NCBI RefSeq assembly: GCF_040744945.1
Contig: NZ_CP160453.1
Location: 4,278,001 to 4,342,000 of the forward strand
DNA length: 64,000 nt
From: Saccharothrix sp. HUAS TT1
GTDB taxonomy: Bacteria; Actinomycetota; Actinomycetes; Mycobacteriales; Pseudonocardiaceae
Direction: 5' to 3'
The translations under genes and the position numbers were made by a program. Below the pieces are notes generated by a model that saw only the letters and a list, made by a program, of their open reading frames with translations, had not been told where the DNA came from and did not search any database. Below are positions 7,677-18,331 of this stretch, piece by piece. Each line of letters starts with the position of its first letter. Within the stretch, counting starts at the first letter, position 1.

Positions 7677-9628
7677 CGGGCCTGCGCTACGGCGGCGACT
7701 ACAACCCGGAGCAGTGGCCCGAGGAGGTGTGGGCCGAGGACGTCGAGCTGATGCGGCGGGCGGGCGTGAACACCGTGACGGTCGGCGTGTTCTCCTGGGC
7801 CCGGATCGAGCCGCGACCGGGGGAGCGGGACTTCGGCTGGCTGGACCGGGTGCTCGACCTGCTGCACGCGGGCGGCGTCGAGGTCTTCCTGGCCACGCCG
7901 ACCGCGTCGCCGCCGCCGTGGCTCGGGCACCGGCGCCCGGAGACGCTGCCGGTCGACTTCGACGGCCACCGGCTGTCGTACGGCTCGCGCAACCAGTTCT
8001 GCCCGTCCTCGCCGGTGTACCGGGAGCACGCGCTGTCGCTGGTGGACGAGCTGGCGCGGCGGTACGCCGACCACCCGGCGCTGGCGCTGTGGCACGTCGG
8101 CAACGAGCTGGGGCAGGTGTGCCACTGCGACGTGACGGCCGCGCACTTCCGCGCGTGGCTGCGCGACCGGTACGGCTCGCTGGACGAGCTGAACACCGCG
8201 TGGCACACCGCGTTCTGGAGCCAGCGCTACGGCGAGTGGGCCGAGGTGATCCCTCCGCGCCGCGCGCCGTACGTGATCAACCCGGCGCAGCGGCTGGACT
8301 TCGCCCGGTTCTGCTCCGACGCGCTGCTGGAGTGCTTCCTGGCCGAGCGGGACGTGCTGCGGCGGGTCAGTCCGGGCGTGCCGGTGACCACGAACTTCAT
8401 GGGGCTGCACCAGCCCGTGGACTACTGGGAGCTGGCGCGGCACGAGGACGTGGTGTCGCACGACTGGTACCCGGACCCGGCCGACCCGACCGGGCACGTG
8501 ATGAGCGCGTTGAGCTTCGACCTGATGCGGTCGCTGAAGGGCGGCCCGTGGGTGCTGATGGAGCAGGCGGCGAGCGCGGTGAGCTGGCGGCGGCGCAACC
8601 CGCCCAAGCCCGCCGGGCAGCTGCGGGCGCAGTCGGTGCAGGCGGTGGCGCGCGGCGCGGACGCGGTGTGCTTCTTCCAGTGGCGCGCCTCGCGCGGCGG
8701 CGCGGAGAAGTACCACTCCGGGATGGTGCCGCACGCGGGCGCGGACAGCCGGGTGTTCCGCGAGGTGGCGGCGCTGGGGGCGGACCTGAAGGCGCTGGCG
8801 CCGGTCGAGGGCGGGTCGGTGCCCGCGTCGGTGGCCGTGGTGCTGGACTGGGAGAGCTGGTGGGCCGTGCAGCTCGACGCGCACCCGTCCGGCGACTTCG
8901 ACCTGCTCGGCCGGCTGCGCGACTTCTACGAGCCGCTGTTCGACCTCGGCGTGACGGTGGACTTCGCGCACCCGTCGGCCGACCTGTCCCGGTACCGGCT
9001 GGTGGTCGCGCCGAACCTGTACCTGGTGCGCGACCCGGGGCCGCTGCGGTCCTTCGTGGAGGGTGGCGGCACGCTGGTGATGGGCTTCTTCTCCGGCGTG
9101 GTCGACGAGCACGACCGCGTGCTCCTCGGCGGCTACCCCGCGCAGTTCCGGGACGTGCTCGGCCTGTGGGTCGAGGAGGTGGTGCCGCTCGCGCCGGACG
9201 AGGTGCTGGCGTGCGCCTCGGAGTCGCTGGGCGGGTTCACCGCCGACTTCTGGTACGACGACCTGCGCGCCGAGGGCGCCGAGGTGGTGGCGTCGCTGGT
9301 CGACGGCGTGCCGGTGGTGCTGCGCAACCGGTTCGGCGCGGGCGTCGCCTGGTACGTGGGCACCCGGCCGGAGGCCGGCGCGATGAGGCGGCTGCTCGCC
9401 CGGGTGGTGGCGGAGGCCGGTGTGCGGCCGGTGCTCGACCCGCCGCGCGGGGTCGAGGCGGTGCGCCGGGGCGACGTGCTGTTCCTGGTCAACCACGGCG
9501 CCGCCGACGTGTCGCTGGACGTGCCGGGCGCGCACGTCGACCTGCTGACCGGCGTCGGGGTCACCGGGTCGGTGACGCTGACCAGGTACGGCGTGGCGGC
9601 CCTCGCGCCGCTAACCTCCGGGGGATGA
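7673..9628 (+). CDS. GH42 beta-galactosidase
   Basis: 651 aa, a typical length for the family. The N-terminal TIM barrel begins with RYGGDYNPEQWP. The acid/base is Glu145 in the HVGNELGQ motif, and the nucleophile is Glu297 in WVLMEQAASAVSW. A middle glutamine-amidotransferase-like trimerisation domain (about 390-590) and a small C-terminal beta domain follow. There is no signal peptide, so it should cleave imported galactosides in the cytoplasm. It is the last gene of the coupled transporter operon. Members of GH42 often act on galacto-oligosaccharides or arabinogalactan fragments rather than lactose; which applies here is not visible. Confidence 0.94.
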   Translation: MTGLRYGGDYNPEQWPEEVWAEDVELMRRAGVNTVTVGVFSWARIEPRPGERDFGWLDRVLDLLHAGGVEVFLATPTASPPPWLGHRRPETLPVDFDGHRLSYGSRNQFCPSSPVYREHALSLVDELARRYADHPALALWHVGNELGQVCHCDVTAAHFRAWLRDRYGSLDELNTAWHTAFWSQRYGEWAEVIPPRRAPYVINPAQRLDFARFCSDALLECFLAERDVLRRVSPGVPVTTNFMGLHQPVDYWELARHEDVVSHDWYPDPADPTGHVMSALSFDLMRSLKGGPWVLMEQAASAVSWRRRNPPKPAGQLRAQSVQAVARGADAVCFFQWRASRGGAEKYHSGMVPHAGADSRVFREVAALGADLKALAPVEGGSVPASVAVVLDWESWWAVQLDAHPSGDFDLLGRLRDFYEPLFDLGVTVDFAHPSADLSRYRLVVAPNLYLVRDPGPLRSFVEGGGTLVMGFFSGVVDEHDRVLLGGYPAQFRDVLGLWVEEVVPLAPDEVLACASESLGGFTADFWYDDLRAEGAEVVASLVDGVPVVLRNRFGAGVAWYVGTRPEAGAMRRLLARVVAEAGVRPVLDPPRGVEAVRRGDVLFLVNHGAADVSLDVPGAHVDLLTGVGVTGSVTLTRYGVAALAPLTSGG

Positions 9629-9945
9629 GCGACAACCACGTCGTGGTCATCACCACCACGGACAGCGAGGACGCGGCCGGCGTGCTGGCGCGGGCGATCG
9701 TCGAGGCCCGCCTGGCGGCGTGCGTCCAGGTCGGCGGCCCCGTCCGGAGCGTGTACCGGTGGGAGGGCGAGGTGCGCGACGACCGCGAGTGGCAGCTGTG
9801 GATCAAGACCGCCTACGACCGGGTGGACGAGCTGACCGAGTTCGTCAAGGAGCGGCACGCCTACGACGTGCCCGAGGTGCTGGCCCTGCCGGTGCTCGGC
9901 GGCAACACCGACTACCTGGCCTGGCTCACCGAGCAGACCCGGTAG
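9625..9945 (+). CDS. cutA: CutA1 divalent-ion tolerance protein
   Basis: 106 aa, in the usual CutA size range. The hallmark ACVQV, YRWEGEV and the D-Y-L-A-W C-terminal pattern are all present. CutA forms very stable ferredoxin-like trimers and is linked to copper tolerance in E. coli, although its exact role in actinobacteria is unclear. ATG 9625 overlaps the GH42 stop (ATGA), so it is read through from the sugar operon. The arrangement looks incidental rather than functional. It ends at a strong hairpin. Confidence 0.9.
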   Translation: MSDNHVVVITTTDSEDAAGVLARAIVEARLAACVQVGGPVRSVYRWEGEVRDDREWQLWIKTAYDRVDELTEFVKERHAYDVPEVLALPVLGGNTDYLAWLTEQTR

Positions 9946-9954
9946 GCGACCCGA

Positions 9955-9989
9955 CGGGTGGCGGCCCGCGCCCCGCGGGCCGCCACCCG
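9955..9989. terminator. 15-bp hairpin terminator between convergent genes
   Basis: CGGGTGGCGGCCCGC (9955-9969) pairs perfectly with 9975-9989 around a 5-base loop. It lies between the stop of cutA and the stop of the convergent symporter gene, so it can serve both. Confidence 0.85.
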
Positions 9990-9994
9990 CGCGG

Positions 9995-11560
9995 TCACCG
10001 GACCCCGGCGTCCCGCTCCTCGCGCTCCTCGGCGAGCGACTTCCGGAACGCCTTCAGCTCCCGCTTCACCACCGGCGCGAGCAGGTACAGGCCGATGATG
10101 TTGAACAGCGCGAGCGCGAACAGCACCGCGTCGGCGAAGTCGAGCACGCTGCCCAGCGTGAGCACCGAGCCGACCACGGTGAACGCGCAGAACACGACGC
10201 GGTAGGCGGTCTCGCTGCCCTTGCTCTTGCCGAACAGGTAGGTCCACGCCTTCTCGCCGTAGTAGCTCCACGTGATGATCGTGGACACCGCGAACAGCAC
10301 CACGGCGACGGTCAGCACGTACGGGAACCACGGCAGCACGGTCCCGAAGGACTCGGACGTGACCGTCACGCCGTCCGGTCGCGGCCCGCCCGCCGCGACC
10401 GTCGCCTGGGCGTCCTTCCAGAACTGGGTCTGGGCCACCACGATCGTCAGCGCGGTCATCGTGCAGATGACCACCGTGTCGATGAACGGTTCGAGCAGGG
10501 CGACGTAGCCCTCGGTGACCGGGCGGCGGGTCTTCACCGCGGAGTGCGCGATGGACGCCGAGCCGAGGCCCGCCTCGTTGGAGAACGCGGCCCGCTGGAA
10601 CCCGACGATCAGGGCGCCGACAGCGCCTCCCGCGACGCTGTCGGCGCTGAACGCGCCCGAGACGATCTCGCCGATCGCGGTGGGGATCGCGGTGACGTTC
10701 AGCAGGATCACGATGAGGCACGCGGTGATGTAGATGATCGCCATCGAGGGCACCAGCTTGCCGGTGACCCGGCCGATCGACTTGATGCCGCCGATGATGA
10801 CGGCGCCGACCACCAGGGCCAGGACGATGCCGAACACGAGCGCCGCGCCGTCGCCGCCGAGGAAGCCGTCCGCACCGCCGGTCACCGACCGGAGCTGGGC
10901 GAACGTCTGGTTGGCCTGGAACATGTTGCCGCCCGCGATCCCGAAGAACAGGATCATGACGGCCGCGCCGGCGGCGAGCACCCGGCCCACGCCGCGCCCG
11001 GTGGCGTTGGGGAACCGCTCGGCCAGGCCCTTGCGCAGGTAGTGCATCGGGCCACCGGACACCGTGCCGTCCTCGTGCACGTCCCGGTACTTCACGCCGA
11101 GCGTGCACTCGACGAACTTCGTGCACATGCCGAGCAGGCCGCAGAGGATCATCCAGAAGGTGGCGCCCGCGCCACCGATGGTCACCGCGACGCCGACACC
11201 GGCGATGTTGCCCAGGCCGACGGTGCCGGACACGGCGGAGCTGAGCGCCTGGAAGTGGCTGATCTCGCCGGGGTCGTCGGGCTTGCTGTGCTTGCCGCGC
11301 ACGATCCGGATCGCCGTGGCGAAGCCCCGGAACTGGATGACGCCGAAGTAGGCGGTGAAGATCGTGGCGGCCAGCACCAGCCAGCCGACGATCCAGGGGA
11401 AGGTCACGCCGAAGACGGTGACCTCGGCGAAGATGAAGCCCGAGAAGGCTTCGGAGACCGGCGTGAACGCCGTGTTGATGGCTTCTTCGATCGTGGCGAG
11501 CGTGCCGCCCTCGGCGGCGAGCACGGTCGATGGTGGTGACAGGGGGTGACTCGTGGTCAT
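9995..11560 (-). CDS. Alanine/glycine:cation symporter (AGCS) family protein
   Basis: 521 aa with about 11 membrane spans. Hallmarks include the SGTVGLGNIAGV glycine-rich motif, GGPMHYL, and AFSNEAGLGSASIAHSA. The family imports alanine or glycine with sodium. ATG 11560 is chosen because it gives the usual short hydrophilic N-terminus; an obvious ribosome site is not visible. The tail beyond the last span is highly charged. It is transcribed in the same direction as the FAD/Fe-S gene upstream, but the 98-base gap suggests its own promoter. Confidence 0.92.
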   Translation of the reverse strand: MTTSHPLSPPSTVLAAEGGTLATIEEAINTAFTPVSEAFSGFIFAEVTVFGVTFPWIVGWLVLAATIFTAYFGVIQFRGFATAIRIVRGKHSKPDDPGEISHFQALSSAVSGTVGLGNIAGVGVAVTIGGAGATFWMILCGLLGMCTKFVECTLGVKYRDVHEDGTVSGGPMHYLRKGLAERFPNATGRGVGRVLAAGAAVMILFFGIAGGNMFQANQTFAQLRSVTGGADGFLGGDGAALVFGIVLALVVGAVIIGGIKSIGRVTGKLVPSMAIIYITACLIVILLNVTAIPTAIGEIVSGAFSADSVAGGAVGALIVGFQRAAFSNEAGLGSASIAHSAVKTRRPVTEGYVALLEPFIDTVVICTMTALTIVVAQTQFWKDAQATVAAGGPRPDGVTVTSESFGTVLPWFPYVLTVAVVLFAVSTIITWSYYGEKAWTYLFGKSKGSETAYRVVFCAFTVVGSVLTLGSVLDFADAVLFALALFNIIGLYLLAPVVKRELKAFRKSLAEEREERDAGVR

Positions 11561-11658
11561 GGGGCCGTAGTTGACCCCATGCCGCCGGCGCCCACAAAGT
11601 CCACTTGAGCATTTCTTGAGGTTTGTGTCCGATTGGTGATGTCGGCTACCGGCCGGCT

Positions 11659-14325
11659 CTAAATGCCCAACTTCCGCCGGAGCAGGGTCGCGGTGTGCAC
11701 GGGTTCGGCGGCGGAGCCGTGCCGGACCTGCGTGCGGCAGCTGAAGCCGTCCGCCACGACCGCCGTGCCCTCGGCGGCGGCGCGCACGGCGGGGAACAGG
11801 GTCTGCTCGCCGACCGCCATGGACACGTCGTAGTGCCCGCGCTCGAAGCCGAAGTTGCCCGCCAGCCCGCAGCACCCCGACAGCACGGACGCCCGCACCC
11901 CGCTCCTGGCCAGCAGCTCCCGGTCGGCGGCCAGCCCCACCTCGGCGTACTGGTGGCAGTGCGGCTGCACCACCGCCGGCTCGTCGCCCGCCACCGGCTC
12001 CAGCAGCGGCGACACGTGCTCGGCGAACGTGCGCACCGACCCGGCCAGCCGCACCACGTCCGGGTCGTCGCCCGCGACCTCCAGCGCGTCGGAGCGCAGG
12101 AACGCCGTGCAGCTCGGCTCCAGCCCCACCACCGGCACGCCGTCCCGCGTCCACGGCCGCAGCAGCCGCGCCGTCCGCCGCAGCACCCGCCGCGCGACCC
12201 CGAGCTGACCGGTGGAGAACCAGGTCAACCCGCAGCACACCGCCGACCTCGGCGCCTCCACGCGCTGCCCGACGTGGCCGAGCACCGCCGCCGCGTCCAG
12301 GCCCACGCCCGGCTCGAAGTGGTTGGTGAACGTGTCCGGGAACAGCAGCACCCGGTCACCGCCGCCCCCGCCACCACCGCCGAACCGGGACTGGAACGAC
12401 CGCACCGGCGTCGGCAGCGGCCGTTCCGGCGCCACCCCGCCGAACCGCGCGAACCGCGCGCTCAACCCGTTCACCAGCCCCAGCCGCAACCACAGCGGCA
12501 GCCAGCCCATCGAGTAGTGCGCCGCGGGCCGCACCCGCCGCCGGTAGTGGTGGTGCAGGAACTCCGCCTTGTAGGTGGCCATGTCGACGTCCACCGGGCA
12601 GTCCCGCTTGCACCCCTTGCAGCCCAGGCACAGGTCCAGCGCGTCCCGGACCTCCGTCGAGCGCCACCCGCCGCGCACCACCTGCCCGCCCAGCATCTCG
12701 AACAGCAGCCGCGCCCGGCCGCGGGTGGAGTGCTTCTCCTCCCGGGTCACCCGGTAGCTCGGGCACATCACCCCGCCGGCGGTGTTCAGGCACTTGCCGA
12801 CGCCGACGCACCGCCGCGTCGCCGCCGCCAGGTCGCCGCCGTCGGCGCGCAGCGCCAGCTTCGCCCTGGTCGGGATCACCGGGGGAGCGACCAGCACGCG
12901 CAAGTCGTCGTCCAGCCTGGCGGGCGCGACGATCCGGCCGGGGTTCATCAGGTCGCCGGGGTCGAACGCCGCCTTGAACCGCCCGAACGCCGCCATCGCG
13001 GCCGGCGGGTACATCCGCGGCAGCAGCTCGGACCGCGCCTGCCCGTCGCCGTGCTCGCCGGACAGCGAGCCGCCGTGCGCCACCACCAGGTCCGCCGCGT
13101 CCTCCAGGAACGACCGGTGCCCGCGGCCGAAGTCGAAGTCGATCCGCACGTGCAGGCAGCCCTCGCCGTAGTGCCCGTAGGTGACGCCGCGCCTGCCGTG
13201 CCCGGCCAGCAGCGCGTCGAACTCGCGCAGGTACGCGCCCAGCCGCTCGGGCGGCACGGCCGCGTCCTCCCACCCGGACCACGCCTCGCCGCCGTCGGCC
13301 ATCCGCGTCGCCAGCCCCGCGCCGTCCTCGCGCACCCGCCACAGCGCGCGCTGCCGAGCCGGGTCGGTCACCACCACCGAGTGCGGCGCGAGCGCGGCGG
13401 CCCGGTGCGCGACCGAGTCCTCCGCCGCCTCCACGAACAGCCAGCTCTGCCCCGGCGGCAGCAGCAGCCGCGACTCGCCCGCCGCGCGGGCCAGCTCCAG
13501 GTCCAGGCCCTCGACCGTCAGCACGTCCAGCCCGCGCAGCTCGGGGGCCAGGTCGGCGGCGTCGTACGGGCCGTCGAAGCCGAGCACCGCCAGCACCCGG
13601 CGCGGCGGCGCCTGCACCAGCGCGACGGTCGCGCCCAGCACCGTCGCGCACGTGCCCTCGGAGCCGACCAATGCCCTGGTCAGGTCCGGCAGCGCGTCCA
13701 GCCGGTAACCGGACACCCGCCGGTCCAGCGCCGGGAACCACGACGGGTCCACCGCGGGCAGGTCCAGCGGCGGGGGGGTGCGGGTGTCGAACCGCCTGCC
13801 GTCCGCCAGCAGCACGTCGAGCGCGCGGACGTTGTCGCTGGTCTTGCCCCACGCGACGGAGTGCGCGCCGCACGCGTCGTTGCCGATCATGCCGCCGAGC
13901 GTGCAGCGCGAGTGGGTGGACGGGTCCGGCCCGAACACCAGCCCGTGCGGCCGGGCCGCGTCGTTGAGCCGGTCCAGCACCACACCCGGCTGCACCACCG
14001 CGACCCGCTCGACCGGGTCCACCGAGATCACCCGGTCGAGGTAGCGGGAGAAGTCGACCACCAGCCCGCGCCCCGCCGAGTTGCCCGCGATCGACGTGCC
14101 CGCGCCGCGGTTCGTGATCGGCACGCCGTGCCCGGCCGCCACCCCCACCGCCGCCACCACCGCGTCCACCGACCGCGGTCGCACCACGACCAGCGGCACG
14201 TGGCGGTAGTTCGACGCGTCCGCGGAGTAGAGGGCGCGGTCGCCGGGATCGGCGAGCACGTCGCCGTCCACTTCGGCCCGGAGCTGTTCGAGGAAACCGG
14301 TCACCAGCCGATTGTGATCCACCAC
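11659..14325 (-). CDS. FAD-linked oxidoreductase with C-terminal Fe-S and CCG domains (D-lactate/glycolate dehydrogenase type)
   Basis: 888 aa. The N-terminal FAD-binding domain (PCMH type, about 30-200) carries PITNRGAGTSIAGNS and a CTLGGMIGNDACGAHS loop. A cap domain follows. After about residue 480 come cysteines for two [4Fe-4S] clusters (CVGVGKC...CPSYR, then CLGCKGCKRDCPVD). Two CCG half-motifs near the C-terminus (VCCGLTW and SGCCGLAGNFG) resemble GlpC/LldE. This GlcD-GlpC fusion oxidises a 2-hydroxy acid and passes electrons to the quinone pool; D-lactate is the most common substrate. GTG 14325 is the longest plausible start. It is divergent from mabA. Confidence 0.88.
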   Translation of the reverse strand: MVDHNRLVTGFLEQLRAEVDGDVLADPGDRALYSADASNYRHVPLVVVRPRSVDAVVAAVGVAAGHGVPITNRGAGTSIAGNSAGRGLVVDFSRYLDRVISVDPVERVAVVQPGVVLDRLNDAARPHGLVFGPDPSTHSRCTLGGMIGNDACGAHSVAWGKTSDNVRALDVLLADGRRFDTRTPPPLDLPAVDPSWFPALDRRVSGYRLDALPDLTRALVGSEGTCATVLGATVALVQAPPRRVLAVLGFDGPYDAADLAPELRGLDVLTVEGLDLELARAAGESRLLLPPGQSWLFVEAAEDSVAHRAAALAPHSVVVTDPARQRALWRVREDGAGLATRMADGGEAWSGWEDAAVPPERLGAYLREFDALLAGHGRRGVTYGHYGEGCLHVRIDFDFGRGHRSFLEDAADLVVAHGGSLSGEHGDGQARSELLPRMYPPAAMAAFGRFKAAFDPGDLMNPGRIVAPARLDDDLRVLVAPPVIPTRAKLALRADGGDLAAATRRCVGVGKCLNTAGGVMCPSYRVTREEKHSTRGRARLLFEMLGGQVVRGGWRSTEVRDALDLCLGCKGCKRDCPVDVDMATYKAEFLHHHYRRRVRPAAHYSMGWLPLWLRLGLVNGLSARFARFGGVAPERPLPTPVRSFQSRFGGGGGGGGDRVLLFPDTFTNHFEPGVGLDAAAVLGHVGQRVEAPRSAVCCGLTWFSTGQLGVARRVLRRTARLLRPWTRDGVPVVGLEPSCTAFLRSDALEVAGDDPDVVRLAGSVRTFAEHVSPLLEPVAGDEPAVVQPHCHQYAEVGLAADRELLARSGVRASVLSGCCGLAGNFGFERGHYDVSMAVGEQTLFPAVRAAAEGTAVVADGFSCRTQVRHGSAAEPVHTATLLRRKLGI

Positions 14326-14353
14326 CGGCCAGTGGTGGCGTACTCGGGGGTAG

Positions 14354-15100
<747 letters not shown>

Positions 15101-15146
15101 CCGCCAGACCAGCACCAAGCACAACACTCTCGGAGGACGGGTTTCA

Positions 15147-15914
15147 GTGACGGGACTGCTCGAAGGCAAGCGGCTGCTGATCACCGGCGTGATCACGGAC
15201 GCGTCGATCGCCTTCCACGTGGCCAGGGTCGCCCAGGAGCAGGGCGCCCGGGTCGTGCTCACCGGCTTCGGCCGGATGAGCCTCGTGGAGCGGATCGCCA
15301 AGCGCCTCCCGCAGGCCGCGCCGGTGGTCGAGCTGGACGTGCAGAACCAGGAGCACCTGGACACGTTGGCCGACCGGGTGCGCGAGCACGTGGACGGCCT
15401 GGACGGCGTCGTGCACGCGATCGGCTACGCGCCGCCGTCGTGCCTGGGCGCGCCGTTCATGGACGCGCCGTGGGAGGACGTGGCCACCGCCATGCACGTC
15501 TCGGCGTACTCCTACAAGGCGCTCGTGCAGGCCACCCTGCCGCTGATGGGCCGCGGCGCGTCGGTGGTCGGCCTCGACTTCGACGCCCGCCAGGCGTGGC
15601 CCGCCTACAACTGGATGGGCGCGGCGAAGGCCGCGTTCGAGTCGATCAACCGCTACCTGGCCCGCGACCTCGGCCCGCAGGGAGTCCGGGTCAACCTGGT
15701 GTCGGCCGGCCCGGTGCGCACGATGGCCGCCAAGTCGATCCCCGGCTTCGCCGACCTGGAGGCCATGTGGGGCGAGAAGGCCCCGCTCGGCTGGGACGTC
15801 AACGACCCGACGCCGGTCGCGCGGTCGGTGTGCGGCCTGCTGTCCGACTGGTTCCCCGCCACCACCGGCTCGATGGTGTTCGTGGACGGTGGCGTGCACT
15901 TCCTGGGCCTGTAG
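15147..15914 (+). CDS. inhA: Enoyl-ACP reductase (InhA/FabI type)
   Basis: 255 aa, NADH-dependent enoyl-ACP reductase of type II fatty-acid synthesis. The start GTG 15147 follows GGAGGACGG. InhA-type features include the [13 protein letters not shown] nucleotide-binding loop, HAIGYAP, and the catalytic Tyr-x6-Lys in AYNWMGAAK. The substrate-loop region SIPGF is also present. It catalyses the last step of each elongation cycle and is coexpressed with mabA, 46 bases upstream. Confidence 0.94.
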   Translation: MTGLLEGKRLLITGVITDASIAFHVARVAQEQGARVVLTGFGRMSLVERIAKRLPQAAPVVELDVQNQEHLDTLADRVREHVDGLDGVVHAIGYAPPSCLGAPFMDAPWEDVATAMHVSAYSYKALVQATLPLMGRGASVVGLDFDARQAWPAYNWMGAAKAAFESINRYLARDLGPQGVRVNLVSAGPVRTMAAKSIPGFADLEAMWGEKAPLGWDVNDPTPVARSVCGLLSDWFPATTGSMVFVDGGVHFLGL

Positions 15915-15919
15915 CCCGT

Positions 15920-15953
15920 CCGGGTCGGCGTGCGCTCGATCACGCCGACCCGG
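15920..15953. terminator. 13-bp hairpin between inhA and hemH
   Basis: CCGGGTCGGCGTG (15920-15932) pairs perfectly with 15941-15953 around an 8-base loop, 6 bases after the inhA stop. It probably terminates or attenuates mabA-inhA transcripts before hemH, so the two parts of the operon need not be expressed equally. Confidence 0.7.
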
Positions 15954-15990
15954 TTGTGCGGCCCCGGCACGGCGGCGCGAGGATGTCCGG

Positions 15991-17019
15991 GTGAGTTACG
16001 ACGCGCTGCTCTGGCTGTCCTTCGGCGGACCGGAAGGACCCGAGGACGTCCGCCCCTTCCTGGAGAACGTGACCCGCGGCCGGGGTGTCCCGCCCGAGCG
16101 GTTGGACGAGGTCGAGCAGCACTACCAGCACTTCGGCGGCGTGTCGCCGATCAACGCGCTCAACCGCGCCGCGATCGAGGCCGTGCGCGGCCTGGTCGAC
16201 CTGCCGGTCTACTTCGGCAACCGCAACTGGCACCCGATGGTCGAGGACACCCTGGCCGAGATGAAGGCCGCGGGCGTCGAGCGCGCCCTCGTCTTCCCGA
16301 CCAGCGCCTACGGCGGCTACTCCGCGTGCCGGCAGTACGACGAGGACGTCCGGCGCGCCCGCGCGGCCGTCGAGGGCGCGCCCGAGCTGGTCAAGCTGCG
16401 CCAGTTCTTCGACCACCCGCTGTTCGTGGAGTCGTTCGCGGACGCCGTGCGCGCCGCCGCGGCCACCCTGCCGGGTGAGGACCACCGCCTGGTGTTCACC
16501 GCGCACTCGGTGCCGGAGTCGGCGGACAGGGCGGCCGGGCCGCCCGAGGACGGCGGCCGGCTCTACTCCCGCCAGGTCGCCGAGGCGTCCCGGCTGGTCG
16601 CCGCCGCCGTCGGGGCGGCCGAGCACGACGTGGTGTGGCAGTCGCGGTCCGGGCCGCCGCAGGTCCCGTGGCTGGAGCCGGACGTCGTGGACCACCTCGA
16701 CGCCCTGCACGCCGAAGGGGTGCGGAACGTGGTGGTGTGCCCGATCGGGTTCGTCAGCGATCACCTGGAAGTGGTGTGGGACCTGGACACCGAGGCCCGC
16801 GACCGCGCCCGCGAGCTGGGCATGGGCTTCGCCCGCGCGACCACGCCCAACGACGACCCCCGGTTCGCCCGGATGGTGGCCGAGCTGGTCGCCGAGCACC
16901 TGGCGGGCGCGCCCGTGCGCAAGCTGTCCGACTTCCGGTCCCTCGGCTGCACCGCGAACGGCGAGTTCTGCGCCACCCTGTGCTGCGAGCCGGCGAAGCG
17001 GCCGGCCCCGACCCGGTGA
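15991..17019 (+). CDS. hemH: Ferrochelatase (coproporphyrin III type)
   Basis: 342 aa, GTG 15991. It inserts ferrous iron into coproporphyrin III, the actinobacterial route in which the enzyme is also called CpfC. Visible features are the N-terminal [16 protein letters not shown], the catalytic-histidine region FTAHSVPES, and a cysteine-rich tail (Cys320, Cys327, Cys331/332) like the [2Fe-2S]-ligating tail known in actinobacterial enzymes. It follows inhA as in mycobacteria, although a hairpin separates the two. The next gene overlaps its stop by GTGA. Confidence 0.93.
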   Translation: MSYDALLWLSFGGPEGPEDVRPFLENVTRGRGVPPERLDEVEQHYQHFGGVSPINALNRAAIEAVRGLVDLPVYFGNRNWHPMVEDTLAEMKAAGVERALVFPTSAYGGYSACRQYDEDVRRARAAVEGAPELVKLRQFFDHPLFVESFADAVRAAAATLPGEDHRLVFTAHSVPESADRAAGPPEDGGRLYSRQVAEASRLVAAAVGAAEHDVVWQSRSGPPQVPWLEPDVVDHLDALHAEGVRNVVVCPIGFVSDHLEVVWDLDTEARDRARELGMGFARATTPNDDPRFARMVAELVAEHLAGAPVRKLSDFRSLGCTANGEFCATLCCEPAKRPAPTR

Positions 17020-17489
17020 GCGTGGACTTCAGCTGGTCGCCCCGGCCCGCCGACTGGCGCGACGCGCTGCGCATCGCGGTGCCGCTGTACCGCTGGGCGC
17101 CGTGGTTCGCGGCGGCGCTCGGCGCGGTCGGCGTCGTCGTGCTGCTGATGGGCATGACGTGGGCGGGCGTGTTCGGGCTGGCGCTCGCTGTGATCATCAT
17201 CGCACTCGTCCCGGTGGGCACCGCGGTGAACTTCCACAACCACCCGCTGGCGGCCAGGACGGTGACCGGCACCGCCGACGCGCACTCGCTGCGGATGTCC
17301 GTCGGCGAGGCGGCGCGCAGCGAGCTGAGCTGGGCCGAGCTGCCCGGCTGGGTGGAGACGGCGCGCGGCTTCGTGCTGCGGACCGGCACGACCGCGGTGT
17401 ACGCCGTGCCGCACCGGGCGTTCGCCGACGCCGAGGCGGTCGCGCGGTTCCGGTCGCTGCTCGTGGAACACGTCGGCCCGGCGACCTGA
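17016..17489 (+). CDS. Small membrane protein with a YcxB-like C-terminal domain
   Basis: 157 aa, GTG 17016 overlapping the hemH stop. Two membrane spans (about 30-48 and 50-70) are followed by a soluble region ending in a YcxB-like pattern, in which a hydrophobic strand is followed by VYAVPHRAF and an acidic helix. The YcxB family has no known biochemical function. Its coupling to hemH suggests coexpression, not necessarily a role in heme synthesis. Confidence 0.75.
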   Translation: MSVDFSWSPRPADWRDALRIAVPLYRWAPWFAAALGAVGVVVLLMGMTWAGVFGLALAVIIIALVPVGTAVNFHNHPLAARTVTGTADAHSLRMSVGEAARSELSWAELPGWVETARGFVLRTGTTAVYAVPHRAFADAEAVARFRSLLVEHVGPAT

Positions 17490-17521
17490 GCCGTCGGAGG
17501 TCCCGCGTACCCTCGGCAGGC

Positions 17522-18319
17522 GTGTCCTGTGCGAGTGCGACGTTGGTCGTCTGGACGTCAGCCTGGCTGCATGGTGCGGCCGCGGCGGATGACGTCCTCG
17601 ACGCTTTGGGGTTCTGGGCCGGGCTGCACGAGGTGGTCGCCGACGACGACGGCACCGCGACCGCGCTCGACCTGCCCGGCCCCGACGAGGCGCCGGTCGG
17701 CCCCGCGCTGCTGCTGGCGTCGTTGCGCCGCGCGTCCGCGACCGCGGGCCGGCTGGTGATCCCGGTGCCCGGCGACGTCCGCGGCCTGGGCGGCAGCGGT
17801 CCGCTCGGCAAGTCGGCGCTGCGCGCGGGCGAGGCCGCCGTGCTGCCCGAGGTCGGCGTGGGCCTGGTGCCGAGGCTCGTCGCCGACGGCGTGGTGCGGT
17901 GGACGGTGTTCGACCTGCCGACCGCGCCCGCGGCCGAGCACGTGCCGATCGCCGACGCCGAGCACGGCCTGGCGTCGGCGATGCGCGAGGCCGCCACCGC
18001 GCTGGTGACGCTGGACGTGGCGCGGCACCGGCCGAACGTGCGCGCCGAGATCGCCGCGCTGGCCGCGGAGCACTCGGGGCTGGAGTGGCCCGCCGGGATG
18101 CCGTCCCGCTCGCTGCGCGTGCTCCAGCGGGCCGCCGAGGTGGCCGCGATCCTCGCCGTGGCGGCGTCGGACGCGCCCGGTGGCGCGATCTCGGCGACCG
18201 CGACCAGGGCGCGGGACGAGGCGTTGCGGCCGCTGTCGGAGGCGGTCCGGCTGGCCCGGCTCGCGGCGGTGGAGGAAGCCGTGCGAGTCCTTTCGGATCA
18301 AGGGGCCGGCCGCCATTAG
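17522..18319 (+). CDS. Conserved actinobacterial protein of unknown function
   Basis: 265 aa. GTG 17522 is chosen because a TACCCT -10-like hexamer lies 8 bases upstream (17508-17513) with no ribosome site, the pattern of a leaderless mRNA. The protein is soluble and alanine-rich and contains no motif I recognise. The central region has a GSGPLGKSAL segment that looks superficially like a phosphate-binding loop but lacks the GxxxxGK[ST] spacing. The C-terminal half is predicted to be helical. It follows the hemH operon and ends at the inverted repeats at 18332. Confidence 0.75.
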   Translation: MSCASATLVVWTSAWLHGAAAADDVLDALGFWAGLHEVVADDDGTATALDLPGPDEAPVGPALLLASLRRASATAGRLVIPVPGDVRGLGGSGPLGKSALRAGEAAVLPEVGVGLVPRLVADGVVRWTVFDLPTAPAAEHVPIADAEHGLASAMREAATALVTLDVARHRPNVRAEIAALAAEHSGLEWPAGMPSRSLRVLQRAAEVAAILAVAASDAPGGAISATATRARDEALRPLSEAVRLARLAAVEEAVRVLSDQGAGRH

Positions 18320-18331
18320 GCGGCGGTGACC